This document shows positions 12,661 to 30,190 of a stretch of DNA of 64,000 bases, piece after piece (within the stretch, counting starts at the first letter, position 1; every line of letters begins with the position of its first letter). Below the pieces are notes generated by a model. It was not told where the DNA came from. It ran no database searches and saw only the letters and a list, made by a program, of their open reading frames with translations. Source of the stretch: Eopsaltria australis (taxonomy: Eukaryota; Chordata; Aves; Passeriformes; Petroicidae); NCBI GenBank assembly GCA_034509425.1, contig JAVTVJ010001154.1, forward strand, positions 496,001-560,000, given 5' to 3'. The position numbers and the translations under genes were made by a program.

Positions 12661-13120
12661 CACTGAGGGCACTGTGGGCAGCGGGGACTGAGGGCAGCGG
12701 GCACTGCGGGCACTGAGGGCACTGTGGGCAGTGGGCACTGAGGCACTGAGGGCACTGAGGGCAGCGGGGACTGTGGGCACTGAGGGCAGTGGGCACTTGA
12801 GGCACTGAGGGCAGCGGGCACTGTGGGCACTGAGGGCACTGAGGGCACTGAGGGCAGTGGGCACTGAGGCACTGTGGGCAGCGGGGACTGTGGGCACTGA
12901 GGCACTGAGGGCACTGTGGGCAGCGGGGACTGAGGGCACTGAGGGCACTGAGGGCACTGTGGGCAGCGGGGACTGAGGGCACTGAGGGCACTGAGGCACT
13001 GAGGGCAGTGGGCACTGAGGGCACTGTGGGCAGCGGGGATTGTGGGCACTGAGGGCAGCGGGGACTGAGGGCACTGAGGCACTAAGGGCACCGCGGGCAC
13101 TGAGGGCACCGCGGGCAGGC
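12640..13120 (+). repeat. G-rich minisatellite, 9-bp-based (GGGCACTGA and variants)
   Basis: About 480 bp are built from GGGCACTGA, GGGCACTGT, GGGCAGCGG, GGGGACTGA and shortened variants arranged in higher-order blocks, roughly 50 units. Because the unit is mostly 9 bp and its reverse complement lacks stop codons, all three minus-strand frames stay open for 265-355 codons (Ser/Pro/Val/Ala/Leu/Cys-rich). These frames are artefacts of the repeat and not genes. GGG runs every 6 nt make the + strand a strong candidate for G-quadruplex or R-loop formation. Confidence 0.93.
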
Positions 13121-13187
13121 CTCACACTCCCGGCCGGGGCTGCTGGCCTGGCCATGCCACGCTCTCGATAAACGCATATCCACCACC

Positions 13188-13256
13188 ATATAGACATATA
13201 TATAGTATATATATATACGTGAATGTGTGTGTGTGCGTGCGTGTGTGTGTGTGTAT
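13188..13256. repeat. TA/TG compound microsatellite
   Basis: An alternating TA tract (about 13196-13217) is followed by TG repeats interrupted by GCG (13224-13254). It lies about 65 bp after the minisatellite. Alternating purine-pyrimidine DNA of this kind is prone to length polymorphism and to Z-DNA. Confidence 0.9.
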
Positions 13257-14149
13257 TTCAAACAGAAAGCTTTTCCCCCCTTCCCTCCCGCAACACTCAG
13301 CCAAGCGCAGTGAGTTAAAGAGGACAACAGCATACATGGGTACTTTAAATTTCAATCCACTGGCTTTGACCGCATAACTTACTGGTGTCTGTCCCCGGCT
13401 TTGAGAGGGTGCAACAGCCGCTGTTTGATTTTCTAAAGAAGCCGCGGTGTTTGTTTTAGTTAAGCTTTGCAGCAGTGTACAATCCAGGTGCGCGGTTGGT
13501 TCTTCGGCCGCGGTTTGCTGCTGCAGGCTGGTTACACTCTCTGATCGTACCTGCAAACTGCCCTCAGCTCCAGAAATGCAGATTTTAGAATTTAGCCTAA
13601 GATAACCTAATTAGCATTCGGATGGTCTGAAAGACCTTTGAGAAATCCAGAGGTGCCTGCGGGGAGCCCTGAGGACACAACAGGTGACAGTCCTGTTAAA
13701 GGGGAATTCGAGCTTGTGCCTTTTAACAGGATTTAATGAGACAGATTGGATTCCATAGCAGCGGGGATTTCTGAGGACTTAATTCATGCAGTGTTTCAGT
13801 TGTTCCTGCTGCAGCGGGAGCAGGTGAATTGCCCGGGTGAAGCTGTCAGAGCTCACCTGCCTGCCCTGGCCCTGCAGGTGCCCAGGAGTGCCTCAGCCTC
13901 AGAGCCAGCTTCACATCTGGATCCTTCCCCTCCACTCTTGATTCCGTGCAGTTACCACTCAAACAGCCGTGTGGATGCCACTCTACTCACCAGGCACGGT
14001 GCATTTTTGTGAACTATAACTAGCAGAAACTAAGAGATCAGCCATTCAGGGTCATAGAGTATGACAGAGAACTTCAAAAACATGAGAAATGCCATCCAGC
14101 CCAGGGATCTGGCACAGAAATACAGAGGTGGACAGGGGAGATGTGATTT

Positions 14150-14660
14150 AGGGACATTCAGCTGTCCCTTAGCTTCTCCAGGAGTTGCTGCCACCAATCA
14201 CAACTGCTTCCTCAGGGACACCAGATGTGTTTGAATCCTCTCAGCTGCACTTTTGCCTCTTGTAAAATTTCTTGTTGCTTCCACTGGCTGCCCTCTAACT
14301 CTGATATTGCAGGGAGAAGTTTTGCATTCAGTTTAACCAGTGCCTTCATCATTCTGCAAAAGTCAGCTATAGCCTCCCCCAGGCTCCTCCTCTCCAAACT
14401 AAACAGTCCAGGACATTTTTTTTTGCCTGTCCTATGCAGTGGTAGCTCCATGCACTTGGCCTTTCGAGCTGCCCTTCCTGAGCTGAGAGCAGAACTGCTC
14501 GTGGCAGTCAAGACCTGGTCCCATCCAGGATTTCTGCAGTGCTGAAGCAGCACCCTGTGTGATGGGCTCAGTTCTTTCCCTCATGATACCCAGCATTTTG
14601 TTGCCTTTTTTGTCTGCTTTTGGAAAAAAAGAAGAGGTGCAAAGTTTTGTGTCTGGTAAG
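14150..14660. mobile_element. Possible ancient LINE (CR1-like) remnant
   Basis: Phrases such as CTCCTCTCCAAACTAAACAG (14386-14405) and the CCCAGCATTTTGTTGCC stretch near 14590 resemble, from memory, segments of avian CR1 elements in antisense orientation. The match is diffuse and the ends are undefined. A repeat-library alignment would decide it. Confidence 0.3.
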
Positions 14661-15584
14661 GCTGTTTGGTTATTAATGTACATTTTAATTGTCATAACAA
14701 TTTATAAACATTCAGGTGATAGTTGCAATGTGACTGAAGTTAGAATTTCATTGTAATTGTTTCAGAATGTCACTTTTTTATTTGGGTAGATGGAAAACCT
14801 TGCATAGGTAAGATGCTCTTAAAGAGAAAGAAAAACATTTTGGACAATAGGGAGGAACACACATGCTTGTATAAATTCTGAATTCTTTGATTATACAAGA
14901 TGAAACAAGTGGAGTTCTAAAGCGATCATTTAATTAAAATATAAAGATAAGCAATGTGAACTCTTGAGCCTAAGAACCATTTACTTAAACTGCTTCACTG
15001 CTGTGCAAAATCAGTCTTACTAGGAAAATTCATAGATCCGTGCAAGAAACGCACATAATGCTTTGCGTTTTGTTGGCTTAAAAATTTAACGGCAAATAGC
15101 CTTCTACCTCCTAAATATCCTACACTTTAGGGCACCTGGACACTGCTGAATGGGTGCAGGAGGGGATGTTTTAAAGAGCAGCTTTGTGTATTCATTACTG
15201 ACCTGGGCTATGCAGTGGGGATTGGTGCCTCTGGCAGTAACTTAGAGATGAAGTTTCAGAGGAAACTGAGACCTATCCTGAACTATCATGGAACTGAGCA
15301 GTTCCATGGATGGCAGAATTCCTTCTTGCTTCCTGGAGGTGCTCAGGGAAACCTTGAAGCACAGAAAGGCAGCCTTCTTAGGCATGATTTCAATTTATTG
15401 TTTAAATTCTTTACTTTGCTAGAAGACCTGTTTTGTGTGACTGTAGAGCCAGTGAGATGTTCACAATGGCAAATAGTTACTCCTTTTTTGAAGCCCAAAA
15501 GTAAGCAGTGGGGTTTTGGATGCTGATGTTTTAACTTGGATCTTGCTGTGTGTTCTGGAAATCCTGCCTTACGCCCTGGTTGCT

Positions 15585-15627
15585 ATATACAATAATATAA
15601 ATAAATAAATATATATATTATTATTTT
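15585..15627. repeat. AT-rich simple repeat
   Basis: The sequence is a mix of AAT, AAAT and AT units. Confidence 0.85.
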
Positions 15628-18600
15628 GCATCTGAGTGTTCTGCAGTAGTACTGCTAGGAGTTTCATTAGCTTGCTGCCTTTTAAAACCAGCTTCATAAG
15701 AGCAGATTTTCATGATTGAAAATGTTTTCTTTACCACATAAATTTATCTTCCATTTCTGTGCAAGCTCTGTTTCTGAGATTTGCTGTAGGAAATGCTAAG
15801 TGTGTTTTGCTAGTTGAAAGAAAATTACAGAGATGTTGATAGACAAAAAATCACTCTGAATGGCTTCTCAACAGGAACTCTTGAAGTTTTAGCAGGAGTT
15901 TGTTTTGACAGAAAAGTTGGTGCTTTCCTAAATCAACAGTTTGTTTGCTTAGAAACAGGCTCCCAGAGTTGCAGTTCTGCATGAATCCTCTTTTTCTGTA
16001 AATCAATATATTGTACATTGAGGATGACTGATGTGTGCATGCAAACAGAAGGAGGACTGCTGTCTTTATTTAGAATAGTTTAGACAACTATAAAAGAAGA
16101 AAAAGCTTATTTATTAGTGTGATATGGGCACAAGAAATAGGGAGTTGAGTGTCAGATGTTGAGTGAGCACTAGGATTATTGGAGAAGAAATTATAAAGAT
16201 CATACTGCAGGAATTGCAGGACACCAGGAGATGATTGTATTCTCTTGAGTTGTGGAAATGCTGCAGAAGTGCAGGGAGTGCTGTGGTGTGAGGCAGTGAG
16301 ATCCTGCACTGCCCAGCAAACACTGAGCAGGAGGTTTTGGCCAGTCTGGTCCTTTTAAACTTATTTCTGCATGGTTCTGGGTTAGTGGAGTGTCATTGGT
16401 ATTGTAACCAGCTGAAACTGGTGCAGAGCTCTGTGTCTGAAGTATTCCCAAGGGTTTCATGAGCAGTTAGAATGTAATTAATATCTTTTGTACAAAATAG
16501 GGTTATTTCATTATTTTCCTAAATACGGGAAAAGAACATTAGGGCTTTATGCTGTGGTTGTCTTTACATATTTACTGTTAAAGACAGCAGAAAATCTGAA
16601 ATAACTTCAAAATATTTAATAAATGCACAAATAGGGATGTTAAAATGTGGGAGTTTGCTGTTGGTGTACATGAATGGTGGTTTCTGAATTCCATGTTGCT
16701 ATGTTGTTGTATTCCTTGTTGCTATTAGGCAGTAGGCAGCCTGTAAGTGTGATTATTTTGCAGGATGATTAAGAATATTAATAAAATATAATATTCTTAA
16801 GAATACTAAGAAAAATACATCATATAGGATATTATCATGGGACTGGATAATTCATTGGCTGGGCTCTGGGAGCAGACTCTCATGCCCCACTGTGTAATCC
16901 TTGTTATAAACTTGCAGCAACTCACAGGCTTAAAAAGGTGTGTTGCTGACTTGAATTCACAGGCACTGTTTTGTGTGTGTTGAGAATACAATCCTGGTAA
17001 CCTTGTGCTAAGCAGTAATTCTGCTCACATTTTTCAGAGTTCAGAATTATTGAAGACAATGCCATGTTCATTATTAACTAGAGGTTCAATATTTGCATGT
17101 ATTTCAGACTACATGAATCCTGTGCTCAGTTTATTATTTATATTTGTTGTGCTTTGTCAGTGTGTACTTTTTGTGGTGAATTTTCTTCTTTAGTGCCTTT
17201 CAGCTGCTGATTCTCTGTAGCAGTGGAGCAGAAAGTTGGCATTGGAAGCTGAAAACAGAATTAGTTTTATTGAGAAGAAAAAACTCATGCCAAGTAAACA
17301 GAACTATAAGTCATGTTTAGGCTGATTTTAGAGATGTAACTGATAGAGAGGTTTTGTTGATTCTTCTGTGGGAGGGAATTTCCCCACTGATACAGCCTGA
17401 AATAAAGGAATGGCAAGAGTGAGGTGGTGTGCTGTGATTTGATGGATTGTCATCTCAGGAGGAGACACTTCTGCTGAGGCTGCTTTCTCTGGTAGCTACC
17501 AGGGCACTTGAAATTTGGGCCACAGGCAGTTTTCTGGGATGTGACTTGTTCACAGATAACTTTTTGTTTTGCTGGGAAAATCGTTGCCTGAACAGGGGGG
17601 GAAGAAGAAATAGTGAGTACCCACAAATAAGGAAGGTCTATGTTAGGCAAAAACCCCTGTGCACTGTTAAAGGCAGCATTTGTTGTGCTTTGAGCCATCC
17701 CCAGGTTACAGGGAAAAGCCCAGGTGATTTTTCTAGGCCTGTATAAGTTGCTGCTCTAGTGAATTCTGCAGTGAGCTTGGAGGGGAGCAGATCTTGGGGT
17801 TTCTCTGAGGTGCAATGGGACTCATGTTCTCTGACTGAAAGTCTGGTGTGGGGATTGGAAGGAGCAACTTCATAGTTCTGATGTGCTGAATCTGATAGAA
17901 AATCGTCTATCCTGACGTGGCTTTCAGTGAAAGTCAAATAAATGGGGTGCCTGAATCACTGGGATTTAATGATAATGTGACTTGCTTTGGGGCCCTGAAA
18001 AAGCCGTTTTAGAGGGCTAGAGAATCATGCTGGGCTATGTGTAATATATATGTGCTCCCTTCAAAATCCTTTGTGGCTGGGGTGAGTAACTCTTTGATGA
18101 GTAAATAAAATGCTGCCCCCGATTATGCATTTTTTGGTTTTCCTCACCCAGGTGCATATGTTCATTATTAAAGGGAAGGTGGGGATAGACAGGTGAATAT
18201 TGGTGTTGTGGAGGATTGGTTTTGGTGGCAGCACATGCTGGGAACTCACTGACTGGAGTAACTTCTTTTATATCAGCAGCTCTTAGTATTAACAGCATGA
18301 GAATCTCTCATATCCAGTCATATTTTTAAGGGATATTCATGTACTGTGGTTTGCTATGATTTGGGTCAGCCACTAAATGTACTTTTATTTCCTAACTTTA
18401 AAAATCTGTCTCACAGCTATAATATTCTTTGTGTCAGCTGCTGTGACTCACCTGGTCTCGGTGCATCTACATGAATTTATATGATGTGACCCACTAAAAG
18501 AATGGAATTGGCCAGCTTTGAACTTGTTCAAATCTAAGTTTCATCTAAATTAATCTAGATTCACCCTCACAGGAGGAGATAACGCTTTAATCCTGTGCTA

Positions 18601-19310
18601 GAATTCAGTTTATTTCTGCTTTTTCCAGAAATTTTCCCTCAAGGGTGAGTGCCTCATAGCATGCACGTATCAGTGTCTTGTTCTCCAGTTTACTAATTTA
18701 ACAGCTCATGAATCAGACTGTGCTGCTCAGCACTCCATTCTGCTGCTGCTAATTAATCAGATATGGCTCTAATTACTGACTTTCAGCAGAACTTAACTGT
18801 GGTCATCCGTAACGTCATCTGTTACTGACGTATTGTAGGAATATGGGCCCAGGAAAAGAACTTGCAGGAATTATCTCATGAAAATCATCATGCTTTGCCC
18901 ATCATGAAAGCTGTTTTTATACAGCTGGAGTGTGGCCTGCCCGTGTGAAGATGATGCCCTTTTCTGCATTGCCACACGGTGTCCCTGTTGTTGGAGGCTT
19001 CCCAAGCTGCAGACTGGCATTTCTGCGAGTGCACTGCTTGGCCTGGGCTGCCCAGAGCAGCCTCACAGACTGTGTTTAAAGCTTCCCCAGGGTTTGATTT
19101 CTCAGGAGAGCTTAGCTGAAAAATCAGTTTACTTTCTTTTTTTCTGTTACTTTGAGTGGTGTTCAAATGATTAAAATGCTTTAGGTAATTAATACCAGCT
19201 GAGATAGCAACTGAATCAAAAAGTTTTGTTTCAAATAATAAAAGTTGTCCTAGACCCAGTGAATAGGTGTAGGGTGCACTATATTTGGGGATAGTAAAAA
19301 TAAAAATACT

Positions 19311-19363
19311 GTTTTGTTTTGTTTTTGTTTTTGTTTTTTTTTTAAATATATATACACACATGC
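19311..19363. repeat. GTTTT-rich and TA/CA simple repeat
   Basis: GTTTT/GTTTTT units run into T10, then TATATA and CACACA. The tract lies about 110 bp before the NMNAT3 acceptor at 19476. Confidence 0.85.
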
Positions 19364-19402
19364 AGGGTGTTTGTGAGTTTATAGGTGTATAATACCTTGT
19401 GA

Positions 19403-19684
<282 letters not shown>

Positions 19685-21707
19685 TAGGCCAGCTCTTCCT
19701 TCACAGCTGTGTTCATTTTCATTTTCTTGACTGATATTAATGTAAAGCTTTCATGGTATTCTGAATCTAGAAAGTCTGGCATAACCTTAGTGTATAAGCA
19801 AGTGTAATGAGAGTTCATGCAAAGACAGTGAAAGTTTTATCAGCAGTCTGAGGATCCTGTTCATGGCACTGGCTGAACCTTGTGAAATAATATGTTTAAT
19901 AATTTTGAAACTTAGGAAAATCATTTCTGTTCCAGTTCCATGCTTTTATGATACAATGTGAAGAAGAGTTCCAGGTAGCAGTTCTGGCAGCTGGGGGAAA
20001 CTGGAGAAAAGATGAAATGTTAATTTTTCATTATCTATCTTCACTAAGAGGCACTTCATCTATCCTAGAGAAAGATCAGAAAAGTGAGATATCATCAGGC
20101 TAGAATGTTTTGGCAACAAAAGAGCAAGGTGGGTAACATCAGGAATTTAAGAAAGAATCAGAAATGCTACTGGAAGGCCTTGAACTCTAAGCTTGAGCAG
20201 CTTCTTTGTTGCTCAGGGATTTATTTTATTTTTTTTTTCATCTGGCAGGTAAAACGTGCACTTATGTTTCTGGAAGTGGTTGGGAGGGAATCACTGTTTA
20301 TTGGAATCTGACAGAGAAGTTCCTAGGGAGGTGTTTCAGTAGGAGCCTGAACAGCAAATAATAGTAAAAGGAATTTGGCTGTCAGATTGAGCATGGGGAG
20401 AGAACCTGGGAGCCCACTGACACCACAGTGCAGTAAAAGCAGCAGCTGCACACTCAGAATATCCTGTGAGTATCCTTTGACTGTCACGAGGAAGAATTAC
20501 AGAGCTGGCTCTGAGGGCAGCCTCTACAGGCCTTACTGTCCTGGAACTAAAATTATTTTGTTTCTCCTGCAGGACTGGAAATAAAGGGTTAAAAAGAGAT
20601 TTTAATTGACTTTTTTCACTGTGTTAAAACTGATTCTGCTGCCTAGGTATGCAAAGAGTAGAAAGGAAATATGAGACCAATTGGTGATTCTGTTTAAGTT
20701 GTAAATTACAGTCCAGTAATATTTCTTTGCCCTGAAAGAAGGACTGAACTGGGAAATGAATTATTATTCTGTCTGAATCAATTTGATGTCTGGTGTGCTC
20801 CGGGGTCACTTTAGAAAGACTCCACCCCTTACTCAGGGCAGTTTGCTTAAAGTCCAGTAAAAATCCTATTAGCAATGAAATTTTGAAAGGTTGAAATGGA
20901 TATTGTGCATTATATTACACCTAATGTCAATGCCTGGTTCTGGGTAGGGTGTGACTTGCCTTTTGGCTTCTTCTTTTAATTTGTGAAGCCTTACAAGTGC
21001 AAGGGCTTTCTGCACTGAAGAATCATCCTTTGGTGTCTGGGTTGCCTGCAATGTTGTCTTTGCACTTTCTGAGTGCCCAGCCCAGCGTGGCTGCAGAGCC
21101 AGGGTCCTGTTTGCTGCAGGAGCTTTGCCCATCCCTGCAGAGGTGGCTGTGTCTGCAGTAACTCCAAGAGCAGATATCAGTGTTTGGGTGTGTGGAGACA
21201 CAAATCCCATCTATGGCCCCTCCTGTGACAGGGAAGCTTTCTCAAGCAGAAGGGTTGGCAACGTGCTGTAAAAATGACTGATTCTGGATGCCTGTTTTAT
21301 AGCAGAACCATTCCTACCCAGGAAATAAATTGGTCATTCTCTCATGTTTTAGCCCTGTTTCCACTTCTGGGGTTGGGAAGGAGAGGAGAAATTGGAGTTA
21401 TTTGCTGAGGAGAAGCAGCAGCAGCTGCAGCCTGGGAGCTGCTGGAGGGGCTGGAGAACAGGGGTTATACAGGACTTGTCTGGCTTGAGGCAGCAGTGAT
21501 TCCCTTCTCAGAGAGAACAGAGCCTGTTGGACTTACAGCCACACTGTGCCTGAAATGAGTGAGGAATTAATTAATTAATCAGTGTGAGGGGCTTGTTTCC
21601 TGGGCTTGGGAATGGCTTCATCCTGCTGCTGCTTCAGTGGTGCTGCTGCATCGCAAATCAGGCTGGAATGATGAGTTGGGCAATAGCTTGGCTGGAGTTC
21701 ACTCCAG

Positions 21708-21836
21708 TCACCCTGGAAGTGTTCAGAACATGTATGGATGTGGCACTTGGGGCCATGTTCTAGTGCTGGGTTACTGGTTGGACTCAGAGATCTTACAGGG
21801 CTCTTCCAGCCTTAACAATTCCAAATTCTGTGACTG
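21708..21836 (+). mobile_element. CR1-like LINE fragment, 3' end
   Basis: CACCCTGGAAGTGTTCAGAA, then GGTTGGACTCAGAGATCTTA and TCTTCCAGCCTTAACAATTC followed by TTCTGTGAC match the layout of avian CR1 3' ends as I know it (GGTTGGACT...GATCTT...TTCCAACCTTAA...TTCTATGA). It is 5' truncated, as most CR1 copies are. It is diverged and therefore old. Confidence 0.75.
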
Positions 21837-24014
21837 CAGGGTCAGGTTTCATGTCCCTGATGTGCATCCTGACTGACAGTAACTCCGTCTGCCAGCTTTT
21901 TGTACATCACTTCTGTTCCAAATGCTGCCTAATCTTATTTTTCATACATCCCTATTTTAAGTAAGATGTTTTATTGGGTTTCTGATACTTTAAGTGCAGT
22001 TTCATTGCCACATGTCAAGTAATTCATCCTTTTTCTGTTAATAATCAGCCAATAAATCTTGTCATGCTGCCTTTTAAATACAACACACATAGCTGTGTGT
22101 GCCTGACTGACTCAAATCATTCTCTTAGCTGCATTTTCTGTCTACTCATGTGAATTTGGCACTTTACACATCCTCAGACATAGCTAGAATTTTCTGAGAT
22201 CCAATCCCTTGTTTTAAAATTGTTTTTTGGAACTTGCAGTGACTGTGGCAGGTGCCTTTAGAGTCTGTTCATACCTAATGTCAGGTGCTTTTACTTCTCT
22301 CTGACTGTATTCCTCATTTGACCATAAAGACCAAGGAAACAGTATTAGAGTCCATCTATCTAAGATATTTTTAATCTTGTTTCCCAAGTGTTGCCAGTGC
22401 TGGATACTTCCATCCCTAAGTTTCCAGGTAGGACCAGAAGGGATAGAAGGCAGAGGAGGAGGGTGTGAAAGACAAGATGTTTCTATCTGTGGCAAGAAAA
22501 TGCAAGGGGAAGGTGAAGGATAATATTATCTTATGAAAACTGGGGGAAAATGTGACACCGTTAATGGATTGTGTCACATGCAGTTCTGGTAGGAATAATT
22601 ATGCATCATTCTTGTTTAGCAGCATGTTGGGAGAGGAATGAAAGCAAGCAGCACTCAGGCCCCAGGAGCTGCTGCTGCTGCTCTGGGCAGGCTGGAAGGA
22701 GGAGCAGTGAGGGCACTCCTGGTCACTGGGCAGGGTAACACCAGGGAGCTGCAGAGCTGCTCTTGGAGATTTTCCCTTGGCACTGAGAGGAAAATGAGGA
22801 GTGGGCAAGAGTTAAATGTATGGAGGTGTTTCATTTATTTGCTTTTCTGTAGTGATTATTTCCTTTATTATCTACTTCTGGTATAATTTCTCCCAGTGAA
22901 TTCCAGACTTAGTACCAGAAGAAATTAATCTTTAGAAGCCCCACCAAAACACAGAAAGAATTTTGTGTGAAATTGGCATTTGATAAATTTGCTTTAGTAT
23001 TAATAAGCTAATTCAGCACTACAATTTGTGTGTTTGTGACACACAATTGTGTGTTTGTGACAATTTACAGTGACACCTTGATAACCAAAACCTAAATACC
23101 TAATTTCCTTAATAATCTACTTTAACATGTTTGAGGGACAGTCTTTGTTTCATTACTTTTGTTGTATTTAGTTTTCTGAGCACTAACCAGTTCTCCTAAG
23201 CAGTTCTTAGAGAATATAAGTTCATAGCAAGAGGAATTTTTTTGCTGCTTTTGGTTGGTATATTTTGGAAAACAAAGCCACTTAAGGGCCTGGAGGATTT
23301 TTACACATGTTTAGGACAAGCAATAATAACATACTTCATGATGAAAACAAATAGAATTCCAGAGAAATAGAATTTGAAGATAATTCTGGACCAAGAAAGG
23401 TTTGAAGCAACCTGTAATAATTTATGGGAGAGAGAGGAGAATTGCAGTGGACATTAAGAAAAGCCCAAGGTGACAGAATTTAATGATTTCCTCCTTGCAC
23501 ACCTGCCAAAACTGAGAGGCATGTTTGAACAGGTGAACTTTTAAATTACTGAATAGGAAACAAGTTATTTAGAGGCAGTAACAAAATGATTTCCTGTATT
23601 TTGGCAGCTAAAGCTTGTATTTCTGTGTGGAAGGCTCTGGTGCCTCCTGTTTGCACAGTGCTGGGTTACTCAGTTGTGAATCTTCTCAGACCATTCCTGT
23701 GTTTGACTCTCCCACCTTGACTTTTCTTCATTTCTGCTTTGGAGCAAGCTGATACAGCACCAGCAGCTCTTACCTCGTGCCATTTGTGCAGCTCTAGGGC
23801 AGACTGGAGACTGAAATCTTTCCATCTCACAAGGATGTGGCAGACCAGTGTCATTCTTGGTTAGCATGAGCTCACAGAAACAGGATTTTCTCATTTAATG
23901 TGTTCATTTAAGGTATAAGGGAACAACTTATGTCTGTAGAAACTTAAAGAAACTGAAATGTGGAAAATAAAATCATTCTGTAGGAAAACCCCTTTAATAA
24001 GGTTAATGTAGTAG

Positions 24015-24092
24015 TGAATCCAAACTGAAGTTTCCTTCCCTTTAAACAACAAATGAATTCAAACTGTAATTTCTTTCCCTTTAAATGACAAT
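24015..24092. repeat. Degenerate tandem duplication of about 39 bp
   Basis: TGAATCCAAACTGAAGTTTC...TTCCCTTTAAAC and TGAATTCAAACTGTAATTTC...TTCCCTTTAAAT follow each other with scattered substitutions. No known element is recognised. Confidence 0.75.
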
Positions 24093-25336
24093 TTGTTACA
24101 GCACTGTATAACGTCAGAGTACGAGAGAATAATTGTTGTCCATAAATCAAGTGGAATTATTTCCAAGTTCAAATCAAGAGATGGACTTAATTATATGCAC
24201 GTCTTTGCATGATTCTGGAAAATTTTATCCTGCTCATTTTGCCTGTAATGGGAATATTTTAAAACAGAGCATGGTTTGAACTGACATCTTAAGAATCCTA
24301 ATGCTGATTTTTAAAGTCCAATTTGATGAAGTTCTTTTGAAAATTTTATTACATCAAAATAAATGTGACATTACTGGAGTGTCGTGTTAGAATAATAAAT
24401 TGTCACGTGCCAGTATCAGAAATACCAGGGGTATTGTTTTCCTTCCAAAGCAGTAAAGGTTGCATGCTGAATTGCAGTTTTTTTCTAAAATAATTGAATT
24501 AGAAAAAAGGAAGAGGATTTTTTTCCTCTTCAGTATCATATTTATCACAGTTATTTAAAATGCATGTGTTACATTAGAAATAATTTAGTTCATTTCTGTT
24601 CAGGTGAAACACTCTCTTCTCTCAGTTTCTTGAGGGTTGCAGCTTATAGTGATGCTTTATTTTTGTTTCCTGATTTGAGGCCAGAACTGCAAAATCTCAC
24701 CAGAGTCTGTTGTGTTGATGATTCTGTTACAGGGGTAGACAACCAGGGCCATATTGTCAAAGGTATTAAACATGATCAGCCAGATAGAAAGGAGGGCATT
24801 TAAGTGGCTGCTGAGCTGGTGTGTGGAGCACAGTGATCCAAGTCTCAGTTTAGACTCCATTATCCCCATCTTTGTGCTTGAATCTTCTGCTCTGTCTGAA
24901 TCACACCAATCACAGCTGCAGTAATATGCTGTAACTCCCGCTTTAACACAAAGAAAGGGCACAGTGATTCTGATAAATAACAATGATCAGATCTTTAAGA
25001 ACAAAGCAGTGGTCAATTAAGTCATCCTTTGCCCTGGCTAAATCAAAGCTGTAATAACTGGACCATGAAACTTAATTATATCTAACAATTTTGTTAGTTT
25101 GCAACATTAATTATGGCTATCTCTATTTGTTTAGAAATCATCTGTTTACCCAGCTTTCCTTCTTGGGTCATTTATTAGGATAAACATGAGAGTAATTGTG
25201 GGCAGTTCACAGAGGAACAAAACCTTTGCATTTTAATTTTGTAATGGCTGGGAATGGATTAAAAACAAAACCCAAATCAAGTTGTTCATAGCATCTTAAA
25301 ACTTTGAAGTTTACCATGGAAGTTATCCTCTGAAGA

Positions 25337-28122
<2,786 letters not shown>

Positions 28123-28232
28123 GCACCATTATAATGAATCACTCAGAGCGTTCCAGTCCAAGAAGGAGTTCATGGGAAACAAACATCCCACAGAAAGCTC
28201 TACGGGGGATTCCCTTTCTTGCCAGCAGCCAG
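28123..28232 (+). CDS. NMNAT3: NMNAT3 coding exon 3 (divergent linker exon)
   Basis: This exon is inferred from splice phase plus similarity. After AAATGCAG, the 110 nt complete Arg98 and read HHYNESLRAFQSKKEF..., ending SCQQP with one base of Val135 before CAG/GTTGGT. Human NMNAT3 has HHHSKLLRSPPQ... at the same place. The phase fits both neighbours exactly (2 in, 1 out). The encoded linker is 36 residues here against about 28 in human. It is hydrophilic and lies between the two halves of the catalytic fold, where vertebrate NMNATs carry isoform-specific inserts. Without this exon the reading frame between exons 2 and 4 would break. Confidence 0.9.
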
Positions 28233-29939
<1,707 letters not shown>

Positions 29940-30190
29940 GGGACTGAGCCTGCACTCTGCCCTGCCACACCAGGACTGCTGCCGTGCAGATTGCTTGAGA
30001 GACTTGTTTCTTATTAATAATGAAGGGAAAGTCCAAAATTTCTTGAAATCATGTGGTGTTTTGAATCTGTGTGTGGTGGTGCTCAAGAAAATTGGGGTGC
30101 TCAGCTGCATAGCTTAAAATACGCAAAGAACAGCTTTCTTGTGAAAATAAAACAAAGGAGATCTTCACAATAAATATTCATCATATTTCA
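29940..30190 (+). other. NMNAT3: NMNAT3 3' UTR with poly(A) signals
   Basis: Two AATAAA hexamers occur after the stop, at 30146-30151 and 30169-30174. A cleavage site around 30170-30195 would give a 3' UTR of about 250 nt. The exact site is inferred. Confidence 0.7.

Noticed and set aside
12130..13197. 355-codon minus-strand open frame (and 272- and 265-codon frames overlapping it)
   Set aside because: The frames are generated by the 9-bp GGGCACTGA-type minisatellite, which has no stops on the reverse strand. All three frames are open and contain only repeats of Ser-Val-Pro, Gln-Cys-Pro or Ala-Leu-Ser type.
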